From Lachnospiraceae bacterium (GTDB lineage Bacteria; Bacillota; Clostridia; Lachnospirales; Lachnospiraceae), in contig JAGCXJ010000162.1 of NCBI GenBank assembly GCA_017961385.1, positions 1 to 17,041 on the forward strand: DNA of 17,041 nucleotides. The letters run 5' to 3'. The translations under genes and the position numbers were made by a program. Of this stretch, positions 1 through 7,340 are shown one piece after another (the stretch's first letter is position 1; every line of letters starts with the position of its first letter). The notes beneath the pieces were generated by a model. That model was not told the origin of the DNA, made no database searches, and saw only the letters and a list, made by a program, of their open reading frames with translations.

Positions 1-754
1 TCACCAGTGCGAGCAGCTTGTCGTAGCCGATATTTATTATTCCGAGCGGTATTGCCGCTCCGATAAGACCTATGATGAGACATTCCACAACAAACGGAGC
101 TCTTACAAAGAAGTCAGTTGCTCCGACATATTTCATGATTCCTATCTCTTCTTTTCTTATCGAGATACCGATCATAACCGTATTGCTTATAAGGAAGATC
201 GAAACTGCGAGCAGAATGCCTATGATTCCGATCGATACATAGCTGATCATGTTGTTGGCACCGCTTAAAGCATCTGCGGTAACCTGAGAATAATTGACCT
301 CTCTTACACCGACAACGGTCTTAAGATATGAGACCAGATTATCCTGCTGCGATATATCCTTAAGATATATCTGATAGTTTGCACTTCCTGCAAGAGGATT
401 CTCTGTGAATCCTTCGGCATACTCGCCTAGATACTCGACCTTGAACTCCTCCCATGCCTGGTCTGCAGATACAAATACTATCTTGCTGACCTCAGGACGG
501 GCGCTTATAAGATCTCCTATCTCTTTCATGCGTGCATCATCTGCACACACTTCCTCATCAAAGAATACCGTAACAGCGACTCCCTCTTCGGCAGTCTTAA
601 CGATATTCTGGAAATTTGCGATCATGGCATAAAAAACACCAAACAAAAGCAGACACGAAGAAATGGTTGCAATGGAAGCCAGCGAGAATACTGCATTGCG
701 GAATATATTCTTTATACCCTGCTTGATCGTATAGAAAAATGAACTAATCCTCAT
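1..754 (-). CDS. ftsX: Cell-division permease FtsX (3' end outside window)
   Basis: Membrane partner of FtsE. In Gram-positive bacteria FtsEX transmits ATP hydrolysis across the membrane to activate peptidoglycan hydrolases during division or elongation. Translation from ATG at 754 gives 251 codons without a stop before the window edge. Visible parts: a short cytoplasmic start (MRISSFFYTIKQGIKNIFRN), a first membrane segment at about residues 20-45, an extracellular domain of about 120 residues, then a membrane segment near residue 185, the FtsX-type loop with IRKEEIGIMKYVGAT, and a further hydrophobic segment. The start overlaps the end of ftsE by 11 bases, which suggests translational coupling. 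Family ftsX is about 300 residues, so roughly 50 residues are missing to the left. Gene identity is secure from sequence and from the ftsE neighbour. Confidence 0.95.
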   Translation of the reverse strand, partial: MRISSFFYTIKQGIKNIFRNAVFSLASIATISSCLLLFGVFYAMIANFQNIVKTAEEGVAVTVFFDEEVCADDARMKEIGDLISARPEVSKIVFVSADQAWEEFKVEYLGEYAEGFTENPLAGSANYQIYLKDISQQDNLVSYLKTVVGVREVNYSQVTADALSGANNMISYVSIGIIGILLAVSIFLISNTVMIGISIRKEEIGIMKYVGATDFFVRAPFVVECLIIGLIGAAIPLGIINIGYDKLLALV

Positions 755-1478
755 CTATATATCCACCCTTCTCCTCGTCGTTTAGTATCACACCCTTCTT
801 CATGGTTATGACACGCTTCTGCATCTCGTTAACGATCTCTCTGTTATGAGTTACCACTATGACTGTCGTTCCGCGCTTGTTGATCTGTTCAAGAAGCTTC
901 ATTATCTCCCATGAATTCTTGGGATCAAGGTTACCTGTAGGCTCGTCGCAGAGAAGTATCGGCGGCTTGTTTATAAGGGCCCTTGCCATAGCGACTCTCT
1001 GCTGTTCTCCTCCCGAAAGCTGCATGGGCTTAGCCTTGTATTTGCTCGCCAGTCCGACTATCGAGAGTATTGCGGGAACATTTCTCTTTATAAGTCTGTT
1101 CGGTGTCTGTACTATCCTCTGGGCAAACGCTACGTTCTCATAAACATTCCAGTTCTTTATAAGTCTGAAATCCTGGAAAACGACGCCAAGGTTTCTTCTG
1201 TATTTGGGCACCTGTCTTCTGCGAAGCTTTGACAGGTTCACACCGTTGACATATATCTCCCCGTCTGTGGGAACAAGCTCTCTCAATAACAGCTTGATCA
1301 ACGTAGACTTACCTGATCCGCTGTCGCCGACGATAAACACGAATTCGCCCTTCTTTACTTTAAGGCTGACTCCGTTGAGCGCAGGCGAACCGCTCTGATA
1401 AGTCTTTGTGACATTATCAAATACGATCAGCTCGTCTTCCGGTATAACTTTTACCTTTTTCTTCTTTCCTAAAGCCAC
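744..1478 (-). CDS. ftsE: Cell-division ATP-binding protein FtsE
   Basis: ABC ATPase that works with FtsX at the cytoplasmic face of the membrane. Walker A GDSGSGKST at residues 51-59, Q-loop near 102 (VVFQDFRL), signature LSGGEQQR at 154-161, Walker B ILLCDEP at 174-180 and the switch histidine in VVTHNRE at 211. FVFIVGDSGSGKST and the EPTGNLDP motif are typical of FtsE. At 244 residues it is slightly longer than the usual 220-230, with a lysine-rich N-terminal extension (GKKKKVKV). The start is GTG, with AAAGGAG seven bases upstream. It lies 26 bases after the CdaR-like regulator gene and overlaps ftsX by 11 bases, so the three are probably co-transcribed. Confidence 0.96.
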   Translation of the reverse strand: MALGKKKKVKVIPEDELIVFDNVTKTYQSGSPALNGVSLKVKKGEFVFIVGDSGSGKSTLIKLLLRELVPTDGEIYVNGVNLSKLRRRQVPKYRRNLGVVFQDFRLIKNWNVYENVAFAQRIVQTPNRLIKRNVPAILSIVGLASKYKAKPMQLSGGEQQRVAMARALINKPPILLCDEPTGNLDPKNSWEIMKLLEQINKRGTTVIVVTHNREIVNEMQKRVITMKKGVILNDEEKGGYIDED

Positions 1479-1504
1479 TCTGATTCTCCTTTAATCCCTG
1501 TGTC

Positions 1505-2593
1505 CTAGTATTCCAAAGACTCCATATAATTCATATATTTAACGACCATGAGAGCGATCTTGAATGTTATGGCATCCTCAAAAACCCTCAGATCAAGACC
1601 TGTTGTCTTCTGAAGCTTGTCCAGTCTGTATACGAGTGTATTTCTGTGAATGAACAGCTGGCGTGATGTCTCAGAAACATTGAGACTGTTCTCGAAAAAC
1701 TTTGTAATGGTCGTAAGCGTCTCCTCATCGAAATCATCCGGGCTCTTGCCGTCGAATATCTCCTTGATAAAGAGCTTACAAAGAGGAATCGGAAGCTGAT
1801 ATATGAGTCTTCCTATTCCAAGCTCGCTGTATGCCATGACGTCTCTGTCGTCAAAGAAGATCTTCCCTACATCAAGCGCCATCTTAGCTTCCTTGTATGA
1901 CCGGCTGACTTCCTTGATCTCGCGAACGATCGTGCCGTAGGCAACTCTGATATCCCTGACGCTCTCCTTTGAAAGCTGGTTCTTGTATGTTGTGCAGACC
2001 TTGTCTATATCCTCATTGGTCGCATTATCATCCAGTTCCTTTACGACAATGACACTGTTTTCATCAACAGCCGTTATAAAGTCCTTGTTGTTGGATCCGA
2101 AATGTGTTCTCATCAGCTCGAGTACATTGTTATCCTTGCCTGTGTTTGCCTCGATGATGATCGCAACCCTGCTCTTGTCCGACTGAATATGAAGCTTCTT
2201 TGCGCGGCTGAATATATCCACAAGAAGAAGGTTGTCAAGCAGAAGGTTCTTGATAAAGTTGTCCTTGTCGAATCTTTCCTTGTATGCAACCAAGAGATTC
2301 TGTATCTGAAAGGCAACCATCTTTCCCAGAGTATATACATCCTCCGTTGTGCCCTGTGCCACAAGAATGTATTCAAGCTGCTGTTCATCATAAATCTTGA
2401 AGAACTGGCAGCCGGCTATCTCCTGTGAATCCGCGCTCGACCTGACAAACTCAACGGCCTGTGCGCTGTACTTTTCCATCTCCTGATTGGTAAATGCGTA
2501 TGCTTTTCCTTCCACGTCCAGAACACACAGCTCGATCCTGGCAATATTCTTCAGACCTTCTATGGTACTTTGTAATACCTGATTGGATATCAT
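1505..2593 (-). CDS. CdaR/PucR-type transcriptional regulator
   Basis: A 362-residue regulator with the C-terminal helix-turn-helix of the PucR/CdaR families: NVSETSRQLFIHRNTLVYRL is the recognisable HTH_30 core, about 50 residues from the C-terminus. The first 110 or so residues resemble a small-ligand sensing domain, possibly related to the diacid-recognition domain of CdaR. The middle part looks like the degenerate GGDEF-like domain of this family. A longer frame opens at 2692, but its first 33 residues are AT-rich and have no ribosome site. ATG 2593 follows GGAGG at 2598-2602 and is preferred. The ligand cannot be told from sequence. Its place directly before ftsEX suggests either co-expression or control of envelope functions (inference). 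A TTGACT box at 2639-2644 with TATTTT at 2618-2623 (15 bases apart) is a weak promoter candidate. Confidence 0.85.
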   Translation of the reverse strand: MISNQVLQSTIEGLKNIARIELCVLDVEGKAYAFTNQEMEKYSAQAVEFVRSSADSQEIAGCQFFKIYDEQQLEYILVAQGTTEDVYTLGKMVAFQIQNLLVAYKERFDKDNFIKNLLLDNLLLVDIFSRAKKLHIQSDKSRVAIIIEANTGKDNNVLELMRTHFGSNNKDFITAVDENSVIVVKELDDNATNEDIDKVCTTYKNQLSKESVRDIRVAYGTIVREIKEVSRSYKEAKMALDVGKIFFDDRDVMAYSELGIGRLIYQLPIPLCKLFIKEIFDGKSPDDFDEETLTTITKFFENSLNVSETSRQLFIHRNTLVYRLDKLQKTTGLDLRVFEDAITFKIALMVVKYMNYMESLEY

Positions 2594-2597
2594 ACTT

Positions 2598-2602
2598 CCT
2601 CC
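2598..2602 (-). promoter_or_regulatory. Ribosome binding site that fixes the CdaR-like start
   Basis: GGAGG on the minus strand, four bases before ATG 2593. The alternative upstream start at 2692 has no comparable site, so this one decides the start call. Confidence 0.7.
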
Positions 2603-2819
2603 GCTTTCTGATCTTAAAAAATAGTTATTTTCTACAAAAGTCAATACCTGATAATAGATATTTTCACAATACCTTTTCCTATAATAAAGCATTTATACAA
2701 AAAAATCCATAGGAAATAATGGTTTTTTATGGTAATATTTCACAAAAACTTCCTATTTTGAGTTTGCCTCTCGCTTTTTGATCATCCTGATACGATAATA
2801 ACATTAAGGAGGTGTTGAT

Positions 2820-3020
2820 ATGACTATAAGCAATATAGGCACAGCGGCTATGGCCGTTACAGGCAGCGACTCCTTATCTAAAGTTGATATTGCCATGCTG
2901 AGTAAGGCTTTGGATACAAACGAAGCGGCTGGCAACGGACTACTAAAAATGATCGATGCTGCAGCAATGGAGCGTTCGGTCAATCCATCAGTTGGTTCCA
3001 ACTTTGATATGGTAGTCTAA
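2820..3020 (+). CDS. YjfB-like putative motility protein
   Basis: A 66-residue protein resembling the Bacillus YjfB family (small proteins described as putative motility proteins): an N-terminal stretch with small residues, a central helix (MLSKALDTNEAAGNGLLKMI) and a conserved-looking end MERSVNPSVGSNFDMVV. The MExSVNPxxGxNxD pattern is what I recognise, from memory and not from a search. No signal peptide or membrane segment. The start is well supported by AAGGAGGTG just upstream. It is a single gene between divergent and convergent minus-strand genes and ends at a strong terminator. A TACGATAA element at 2791-2798 resembles part of a flagellar sigma-factor -10 box, but no matching -35 is seen. 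The molecular function of the family is unknown to me. Confidence 0.8.
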   Translation: MTISNIGTAAMAVTGSDSLSKVDIAMLSKALDTNEAAGNGLLKMIDAAAMERSVNPSVGSNFDMVV

Positions 3021-3030
3021 CTTTACACTC

Positions 3031-3044
3031 GGGTCATTTGACCC
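3031..3044. repeat. Short inverted repeat after the YjfB-like gene
   Basis: GGGTCA-TT-TGACCC, a perfect 6-bp inverted repeat lying 11 bases after the stop codon and just before the terminator hairpin. It could be an extra RNA hairpin stabilising the 3' end, or a DNA-binding site. Nothing else supports a role. Confidence 0.35.
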
Positions 3045-3051
3045 ATCACAT

Positions 3052-3082
3052 AAAAAGGGGTGTCGATCCGACACCCTTTTTT
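3052..3082. terminator. Bidirectional rho-independent terminator
   Basis: Perfect stem GGGTGTCG (3058-3065), loop ATC, CGACACCC (3069-3076), with a run of A on the left (3052-3056) and a run of T on the right (3077-3082). Read on the plus strand it ends the YjfB-like transcript; read on the minus strand it follows the CPBP protease stop at 3086 and ends that operon. Confidence 0.9.
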
Positions 3083-3085
3083 ATT

Positions 3086-4021
3086 TCACATCATTCTGTT
3101 TACCACTTCACTTAAGATCATGTAAGCAAATAAGAGCACTAGCGATATCACAAGCGGAGCAGTCACTATCTTAACCTTTTTGCTGCCGGCCCCGTAATTG
3201 AATCCTTCAAACAGCTCTTTTAGCCTTTCATGTCTGTTTTCGATCTTTGCAGCCACATAGATAAGACATATCCCTATGACTATCGCGAATACCGCGATTA
3301 TCGCATACACCGGGATATCGGACATGATCTCATCTCTGTTTATCGTCATCTCATCATATATGCCCGGATAGAAATGGTCGGCTATGAACATCAGTATCAC
3401 GCTCTCTGCATTGAACAGGCTGTGACAGATGAAGGAAGACCATAAGGATCCGGTAGCCTCGTATATGACCGCAAATGCTATGCCTATGACAAATGCATAT
3501 GCCGCCTGATTGAAGTTCATATGCATGAACGCAAACATCAGTGCAGACATAAACACTGCAGACAGCCTGGCTCCGTCATATCTGTATCCGTTGTATACAA
3601 ATCCCCTGAAACAGAATTCCTCAACAAAAGGAGCTACTATCGCAATGGCAATTAGTGCCATGTACCAGTCGTTATCAAGCATTGTGCCGCTTGCTTCGAG
3701 CACAGTATTATCCACCCACAGCATTGATATGGCATTGGCCAATGTTCCTATCGGCATTACGACAATCGCATAAAGAATGACTATCACGACCGTTGAGGGC
3801 TTCATCAGCTTTAACCCGACTCTCTCCTTTATGCTGTATTCCTTTCGTCCGAGAAAGATGAAGATGATCGGAGGGATGAGGATCGTAGATTCAGCCAAAA
3901 GAGTGCTGACCATGGAATCATCAAGATCCAGATATCTGTCCCAGATTCCTATGGTAAAGATAAGTATGATCTCCAATATTAAAAATGTAAGATATCCCAG
4001 ATTTACTCTTTTATGTTCCAT
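3086..4021 (-). CDS. CPBP-family intramembrane metalloprotease
   Basis: A 311-residue polytopic membrane protein with the CPBP (CAAX protease and bacteriocin-processing, also called Abi/type II CAAX) motifs: EEFCFR with E134, E135 and R139, FAFMH ending in H167, and HSLFN with H200 and N204. These are the expected metal-binding and catalytic residues. About eight hydrophobic segments are visible. Family members process prenylated proteins or bacteriocins or give bacteriocin self-immunity; no bacteriocin gene is visible here, so the substrate is unknown. It follows cvfB with a TAATG overlap of one base, which points to translational coupling. The last gene of its operon, it ends three bases before the bidirectional terminator. 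Confidence 0.9.
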   Translation of the reverse strand: MEHKRVNLGYLTFLILEIILIFTIGIWDRYLDLDDSMVSTLLAESTILIPPIIFIFLGRKEYSIKERVGLKLMKPSTVVIVILYAIVVMPIGTLANAISMLWVDNTVLEASGTMLDNDWYMALIAIAIVAPFVEEFCFRGFVYNGYRYDGARLSAVFMSALMFAFMHMNFNQAAYAFVIGIAFAVIYEATGSLWSSFICHSLFNAESVILMFIADHFYPGIYDEMTINRDEIMSDIPVYAIIAVFAIVIGICLIYVAAKIENRHERLKELFEGFNYGAGSKKVKIVTAPLVISLVLLFAYMILSEVVNRMM

Positions 4022-4854
4022 TACTGTTTCTTTATTATGCAGTCTTTTGTTATCTCTATCCTGGAAGCCTTGAGCAGATTGCCCACGGCGCGCTTAAACT
4101 CGTTTTTGCTCATGTTCATGGTCTGATTTATCAGTTCGGGCGATGCCTTGTCTGTAAAAGGTATCTTTCCGTCATGCTCGTCCATGTATCTGATAAGCCT
4201 GTCGGCATCTATGCTCATCTGAAGATATGCCTTTTCTCTTACGCTCAGTTCGATCTGTCCGTCACTCTTTATTGCAGTGACTCTTGCTCTTATCTCCTCA
4301 CCCACATGCAGATCATTTGGCATTTCCCTTTTTGGTATGAGAGCACTGTATCTGTTTTCAACCGCTACGAAGGCTCCGAAGTTATCACTGATCTCATAGA
4401 CTGTTCCCGTAACGGTATCATCCTTCTTAAAGTGCTTTCCTCTTTCAAGATACGGATATACCTTCATTGTCGCGCACAGTCTGTTGCTCTTGTCTATATA
4501 CAGACTGACAAGCACCTTATCAGACTTTTTCACTGCTTTGGTCTGCTCCTTAAACGGAAGCAAGAGGTCCTTTTCAAGCCCCCAGTCAAGAAATGCTCCT
4601 ATCTTTGATACTTCCTTTACCTCAAGAAGGGCAACCTTGCCTTTTTCAATCTTCGGTGTCGTCGTGGTAGCAATGATCCTGTCATTTGAATCTCTGTACA
4701 GAAAGACTTCTATTTCATCTCCTATACCTGAGTTTTCCGGCACCTGCTTTATCGGAAGCAGGACCTTTTCCTCACCCTCGTCACTGGCAAGATATACTCC
4801 GAATTCCTTTTGTTCCTTTATCTTAAGTGTTTGTCTTTCACCCAGTCTTAACAT
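4021..4854 (-). CDS. cvfB: CvfB-family S1 RNA-binding protein
   Basis: A 277-residue cytoplasmic protein of the CvfB/YitL type. It contains repeated S1-like beta-barrel segments: one around residues 1-65, one around 70-135 with the S1-type phrase SKIGAFLDWGLEKDLLLP, and one around 140-205 with DTVTGTVYEISDNFGAFVAV. A C-terminal winged-helix-like part follows (KIPFTDKASPELINQTMNMS). CvfB proteins bind RNA and are linked to virulence-gene expression in Staphylococcus aureus; the role in this organism is not known. ATG 4854 is preceded by GAGG six bases away. It lies 15 bases after the thioesterase gene and overlaps the CPBP gene by one base. Confidence 0.9.
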   Translation of the reverse strand: MLRLGERQTLKIKEQKEFGVYLASDEGEEKVLLPIKQVPENSGIGDEIEVFLYRDSNDRIIATTTTPKIEKGKVALLEVKEVSKIGAFLDWGLEKDLLLPFKEQTKAVKKSDKVLVSLYIDKSNRLCATMKVYPYLERGKHFKKDDTVTGTVYEISDNFGAFVAVENRYSALIPKREMPNDLHVGEEIRARVTAIKSDGQIELSVREKAYLQMSIDADRLIRYMDEHDGKIPFTDKASPELINQTMNMSKNEFKRAVGNLLKASRIEITKDCIIKKQ

Positions 4855-4869
4855 CTATAACCTCAATTC

Positions 4870-5595
4870 CTAATCTGTAAGATCCGCAAACTCCGCTACG
4901 GAAAATGCGCTCTTATTCTCATCGTAAAGAGCTACGATCGATTTATTATCGGTTTTATATACCACAGGATATATCGTATCTCCAAGATGTGCCTGTTTTC
5001 TGTAATCTATCCTTAAAGAAGCGATATTTTCTTCTTCTCCCAGAGCCGACATGGCAAGCTTGACATACTGACCGTTATTCACATGATGATTGCTGTCCAG
5101 ATGATGCAGCTGTATGTGGATCGGATCCTTTTCAAGCGTTAATACATCATTTGACTCCGGAATGAGCACTTTCCTGGGGTTATAGGTCATATCAAGCTTC
5201 TGTTCAAGTTCATATGCCTGAGAGATGAACTGAGGAGCCTTTGACGGTCTTGACGATATAGTATCGACCAGAGTCCACATGGAATTGGCCTTGACTATAT
5301 ACTCGTCTTTTTCATCCTTCATGTAGAAATTTCTGAATCCGAAGCATCCCTTGAAATCATACGGATAAGTTCCTACAGTAACGTAATCGCAAAGCTTGGG
5401 AAGCCTTAATATATTTAATTCCCAGTAATTGATGACCCAGACCAGATTGTGCTGTGTGAGCACATCGAATCCCACTCCAAGATCCTCGGACTGAAATGTT
5501 GAACAGTCCTGAAATGCATCTATCAGTGATGTAAGTGTAAATGTCTTGTTTGTGTCGCAATCGGAAAAACCGATGCGTATCTTATATTCGTACAT
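4870..5595 (-). CDS. Acyl-ACP thioesterase (FatA/FatB-like)
   Basis: A 241-residue double hot-dog protein predicted to hydrolyse acyl-acyl carrier protein and release free fatty acids in the cytoplasm. The second hot-dog half carries the signature HLDSNHHVNNGQY (D167, N169, H171, N173-N174), matching the catalytic Asp-Asn-His-Val-Asn-Asn region of this family. The first half has the substrate-channel region VWVINYWELNILRLPKLCD. Length fits the bacterial members. The start ATG 5595 follows AGGGGG. It is the first gene of a three-gene unit with cvfB and the CPBP protease. Chain-length preference cannot be told from sequence. Confidence 0.9.
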   Translation of the reverse strand: MYEYKIRIGFSDCDTNKTFTLTSLIDAFQDCSTFQSEDLGVGFDVLTQHNLVWVINYWELNILRLPKLCDYVTVGTYPYDFKGCFGFRNFYMKDEKDEYIVKANSMWTLVDTISSRPSKAPQFISQAYELEQKLDMTYNPRKVLIPESNDVLTLEKDPIHIQLHHLDSNHHVNNGQYVKLAMSALGEEENIASLRIDYRKQAHLGDTIYPVVYKTDNKSIVALYDENKSAFSVAEFADLTD

Positions 5596-5611
5596 ATTTC
5601 CCCCTGAAACT

Positions 5612-5646
5612 TTTCTGTATTATAACACAGGTCATGCTATTGCAAA
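5612..5646 (-). promoter_or_regulatory. Extended -10 promoter of the thioesterase operon
   Basis: On the minus strand: TTTGCA (5641-5646) as a -35 box, a 16-base spacer, and TGTTATAAT (5619-5627), a perfect TATAAT with the upstream TG of an extended -10. Transcription would start near 5612, leaving a leader of about 16 bases before ATG 5595. The -35 lies inside the end of the upstream transporter gene. Confidence 0.6.
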
Positions 5647-6558
5647 AGCACACCCGACAATGAGAGTCATGGTTATTATGGATAAGAGCGTCGATACCGC
5701 TACAGTCTCCGCGGACAGTTCGCTGTTGCCTCCAAATTTGATGGTGAACATGGTAGAGCTGGCAGCAACCGGAGCTGATGCCGATACGGCGCATGCAACG
5801 AGCAGATTTCCCCTGATCCCTGCCATATACATGATAGCCAGAATGATCGCCGGACAGACGAGCAGTCTTAAGAGCATCATGATATACTCATCCTTATCGC
5901 GCATAGCCTTCTTAAGATCCAGTCTTGAAACATTATATCCTATAACGAGCATCGGCACAGGAGTATTAAGAGCTGCAAGATACTCAACGGGTATGCCTAT
6001 TATATTCGGAAGTCTGAATGATGTAAAAAAGAATACCAGACCGATCACAACAGGGATGACTCCGGGGTTAAACAGTATCTTCTTAACGGAGAGCGCTCCT
6101 CCTTTTGTATCCATCAGAACAAGACCGTATGACCATAAAAAGAGATTGAATACCGCTACATATGATGCTCCGTAAAAAACTCCTTCGCTTCCAAGAAGCG
6201 CATCAAGAAGCGGTAGCGACATGAATCCGCAGTTTGAAAAGATGACACCGAATCTGAACAGTCTCTTCTTGTCATCATCCTCATTATGGATAAAGAGCTT
6301 TCCCAAAATGATGCATATCACATGCGAAAGAACTGCTGCTGCGAATGCGATCAGAAATCCCTTTAAGAGCCCCGGCTCGAAATCTCTCTGAAAAGCATGG
6401 ATTATGACGCATGGTGTCACTATATAGAGCATTATCTCCGTGATCGTTGATACACCCTCTTTTTTTATGATCCCAGCTTTTGTCCCAACAAAGCCGATCC
6501 CTATCAGAATAAACAGTATAAGTACCTGTGTTCCCACAACGGTAAAACTCTGAAGCAT
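5632..6558 (-). CDS. AEC-family transporter
   Basis: A 308-residue membrane protein of the auxin efflux carrier (AEC) family, which in bacteria includes malate and other organic-acid permeases. About ten hydrophobic segments are arranged in two groups of five. The family-type stretch SNCGFMSLPLLDALLG sits around residues 108-123, and the second half contains VIGYNVSRLDLKKAM and the small-residue-rich VACAVSASAPVAASS. ATG 6558 follows AGAGGAG about six bases upstream. It has a terminator just upstream and no clear promoter of its own, so it may depend on read-through or on a promoter I cannot see. No terminator follows it. The substrate is unknown. Confidence 0.88.
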   Translation of the reverse strand: MLQSFTVVGTQVLILFILIGIGFVGTKAGIIKKEGVSTITEIMLYIVTPCVIIHAFQRDFEPGLLKGFLIAFAAAVLSHVICIILGKLFIHNEDDDKKRLFRFGVIFSNCGFMSLPLLDALLGSEGVFYGASYVAVFNLFLWSYGLVLMDTKGGALSVKKILFNPGVIPVVIGLVFFFTSFRLPNIIGIPVEYLAALNTPVPMLVIGYNVSRLDLKKAMRDKDEYIMMLLRLLVCPAIILAIMYMAGIRGNLLVACAVSASAPVAASSTMFTIKFGGNSELSAETVAVSTLLSIITMTLIVGCAFAIA

Positions 6559-6580
6559 ATAAAACTCCTCTTAAGACTTT

Positions 6581-6605
6581 TAAAAAGCGGCTTGTAAAAG
6601 CCGCT
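6581..6605 (-). terminator. Rho-independent terminator after the HAD gene
   Basis: On the minus strand AGCGGCTT-TTAC-AAGCCGCT, a perfect 8-bp stem with a 4-base loop, followed directly by TTTTA. It lies ten bases after the HAD gene stop and closes the response regulator, kinase and HAD operon. Confidence 0.88.
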
Positions 6606-6614
6606 GTCAATAAG

Positions 6615-7337
6615 CTATCTGTCAAGTCCTTCTAGCATCTTTATCATGTCAGCAAAGGATCCTCTTTCACCTTCCCATGGATGATCCTTGCATCTGATCA
6701 TTGTATCTTCTACAAGATATGCATCAATACCTGCCATCTTTGCACACAGCATATCTTCCTTTTCATCGTTGCCTATCATGAGACATTCTTTTGGCGTAAG
6801 CCCCATCTTCTTAAGCACCGCTTCAAAATATTTCGGATTCGGCTTGCAGAAAGACTCTTCTTCATAACAGGTAACAAGATCAAAATCTTCCTTCTTAAGA
6901 TCTATCCATCCAAGCCTTGTTATCTGGCCTGCCATCGGAAATATCGGATTGGTTGCAAGGATGACAATATCCGCCTTTTGGCGGGCTGTCTTAACTGCCT
7001 TTACAGCATATGCATTATCCTGAGTGAAGCATTTGCTGTTAATAAATTCATTGGAATAAAAGTCAAGACATCTTTTATCCATTTCATCAGTATCACAGTC
7101 TATCACAGTACCAAACGTATCCCAGAACGCATCACGGTTTATCTTTGTGCCGTCATTTTTCATCATGGAATAGGTGCCCTTCCATATGGCATCGACAAAA
7201 GACTGTATAGGTATATCAGTCATATTTACTTTCTTGTAAAGTTCTTTAAAATATCCGCTCGTGAACTCTTCCATATCCATAGGAAGAAGTGTTCCGTCCA
7301 GATCGAACATTATTGCTCTGTAGTGGTTTTTTAACAT
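6615..7337 (-). CDS. HAD-superfamily hydrolase
   Basis: A 240-residue soluble phosphatase-like protein. HAD motif I FDLDGT (nucleophile D12, acid D14), motif II ATN with T129, motif III lysine K165 in CKPNPKYF, and motif IV GNDEKEDM with D191 and D195 are all present. A helical cap occupies about residues 20-105 (C1 type). Such proteins act as phosphatases on small metabolites; the substrate cannot be predicted. It starts three bases after the histidine kinase gene, with AAGGT upstream, so it is the last gene of the two-component operon. Its presence there may be incidental or may link phosphate-ester turnover to the sensed signal (speculative). Confidence 0.88.
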   Translation of the reverse strand: MLKNHYRAIMFDLDGTLLPMDMEEFTSGYFKELYKKVNMTDIPIQSFVDAIWKGTYSMMKNDGTKINRDAFWDTFGTVIDCDTDEMDKRCLDFYSNEFINSKCFTQDNAYAVKAVKTARQKADIVILATNPIFPMAGQITRLGWIDLKKEDFDLVTCYEEESFCKPNPKYFEAVLKKMGLTPKECLMIGNDEKEDMLCAKMAGIDAYLVEDTMIRCKDHPWEGERGSFADMIKMLEGLDR

Positions 7338-7340
7338 AGA

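Noticed and set aside
405..632. Plus-strand open frame opposite ftsX
   Set aside because: It is antisense to a clear ftsX reading frame, has no ribosome site and resembles no family. The same holds for the other plus-strand frames opposite the minus-strand genes.
2594..2692. Upstream start of the CdaR-like regulator adding 33 residues
   Set aside because: The added segment is AT-rich, lacks a ribosome site and does not look like the family start. GGAGG stands directly before ATG 2593.
2772..2798. Full flagellar sigma-factor promoter before the YjfB-like gene
   Set aside because: The -10-like TACGATAA fits six of eight positions, but the expected TAAA -35 is replaced by CGCT, so only a weak note is kept.
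2804..3001. Minus-strand open frame opposite the YjfB-like gene
   Set aside because: It covers the same bases as a gene with an excellent ribosome site and recognisable family pattern, and it has no ribosome site itself.
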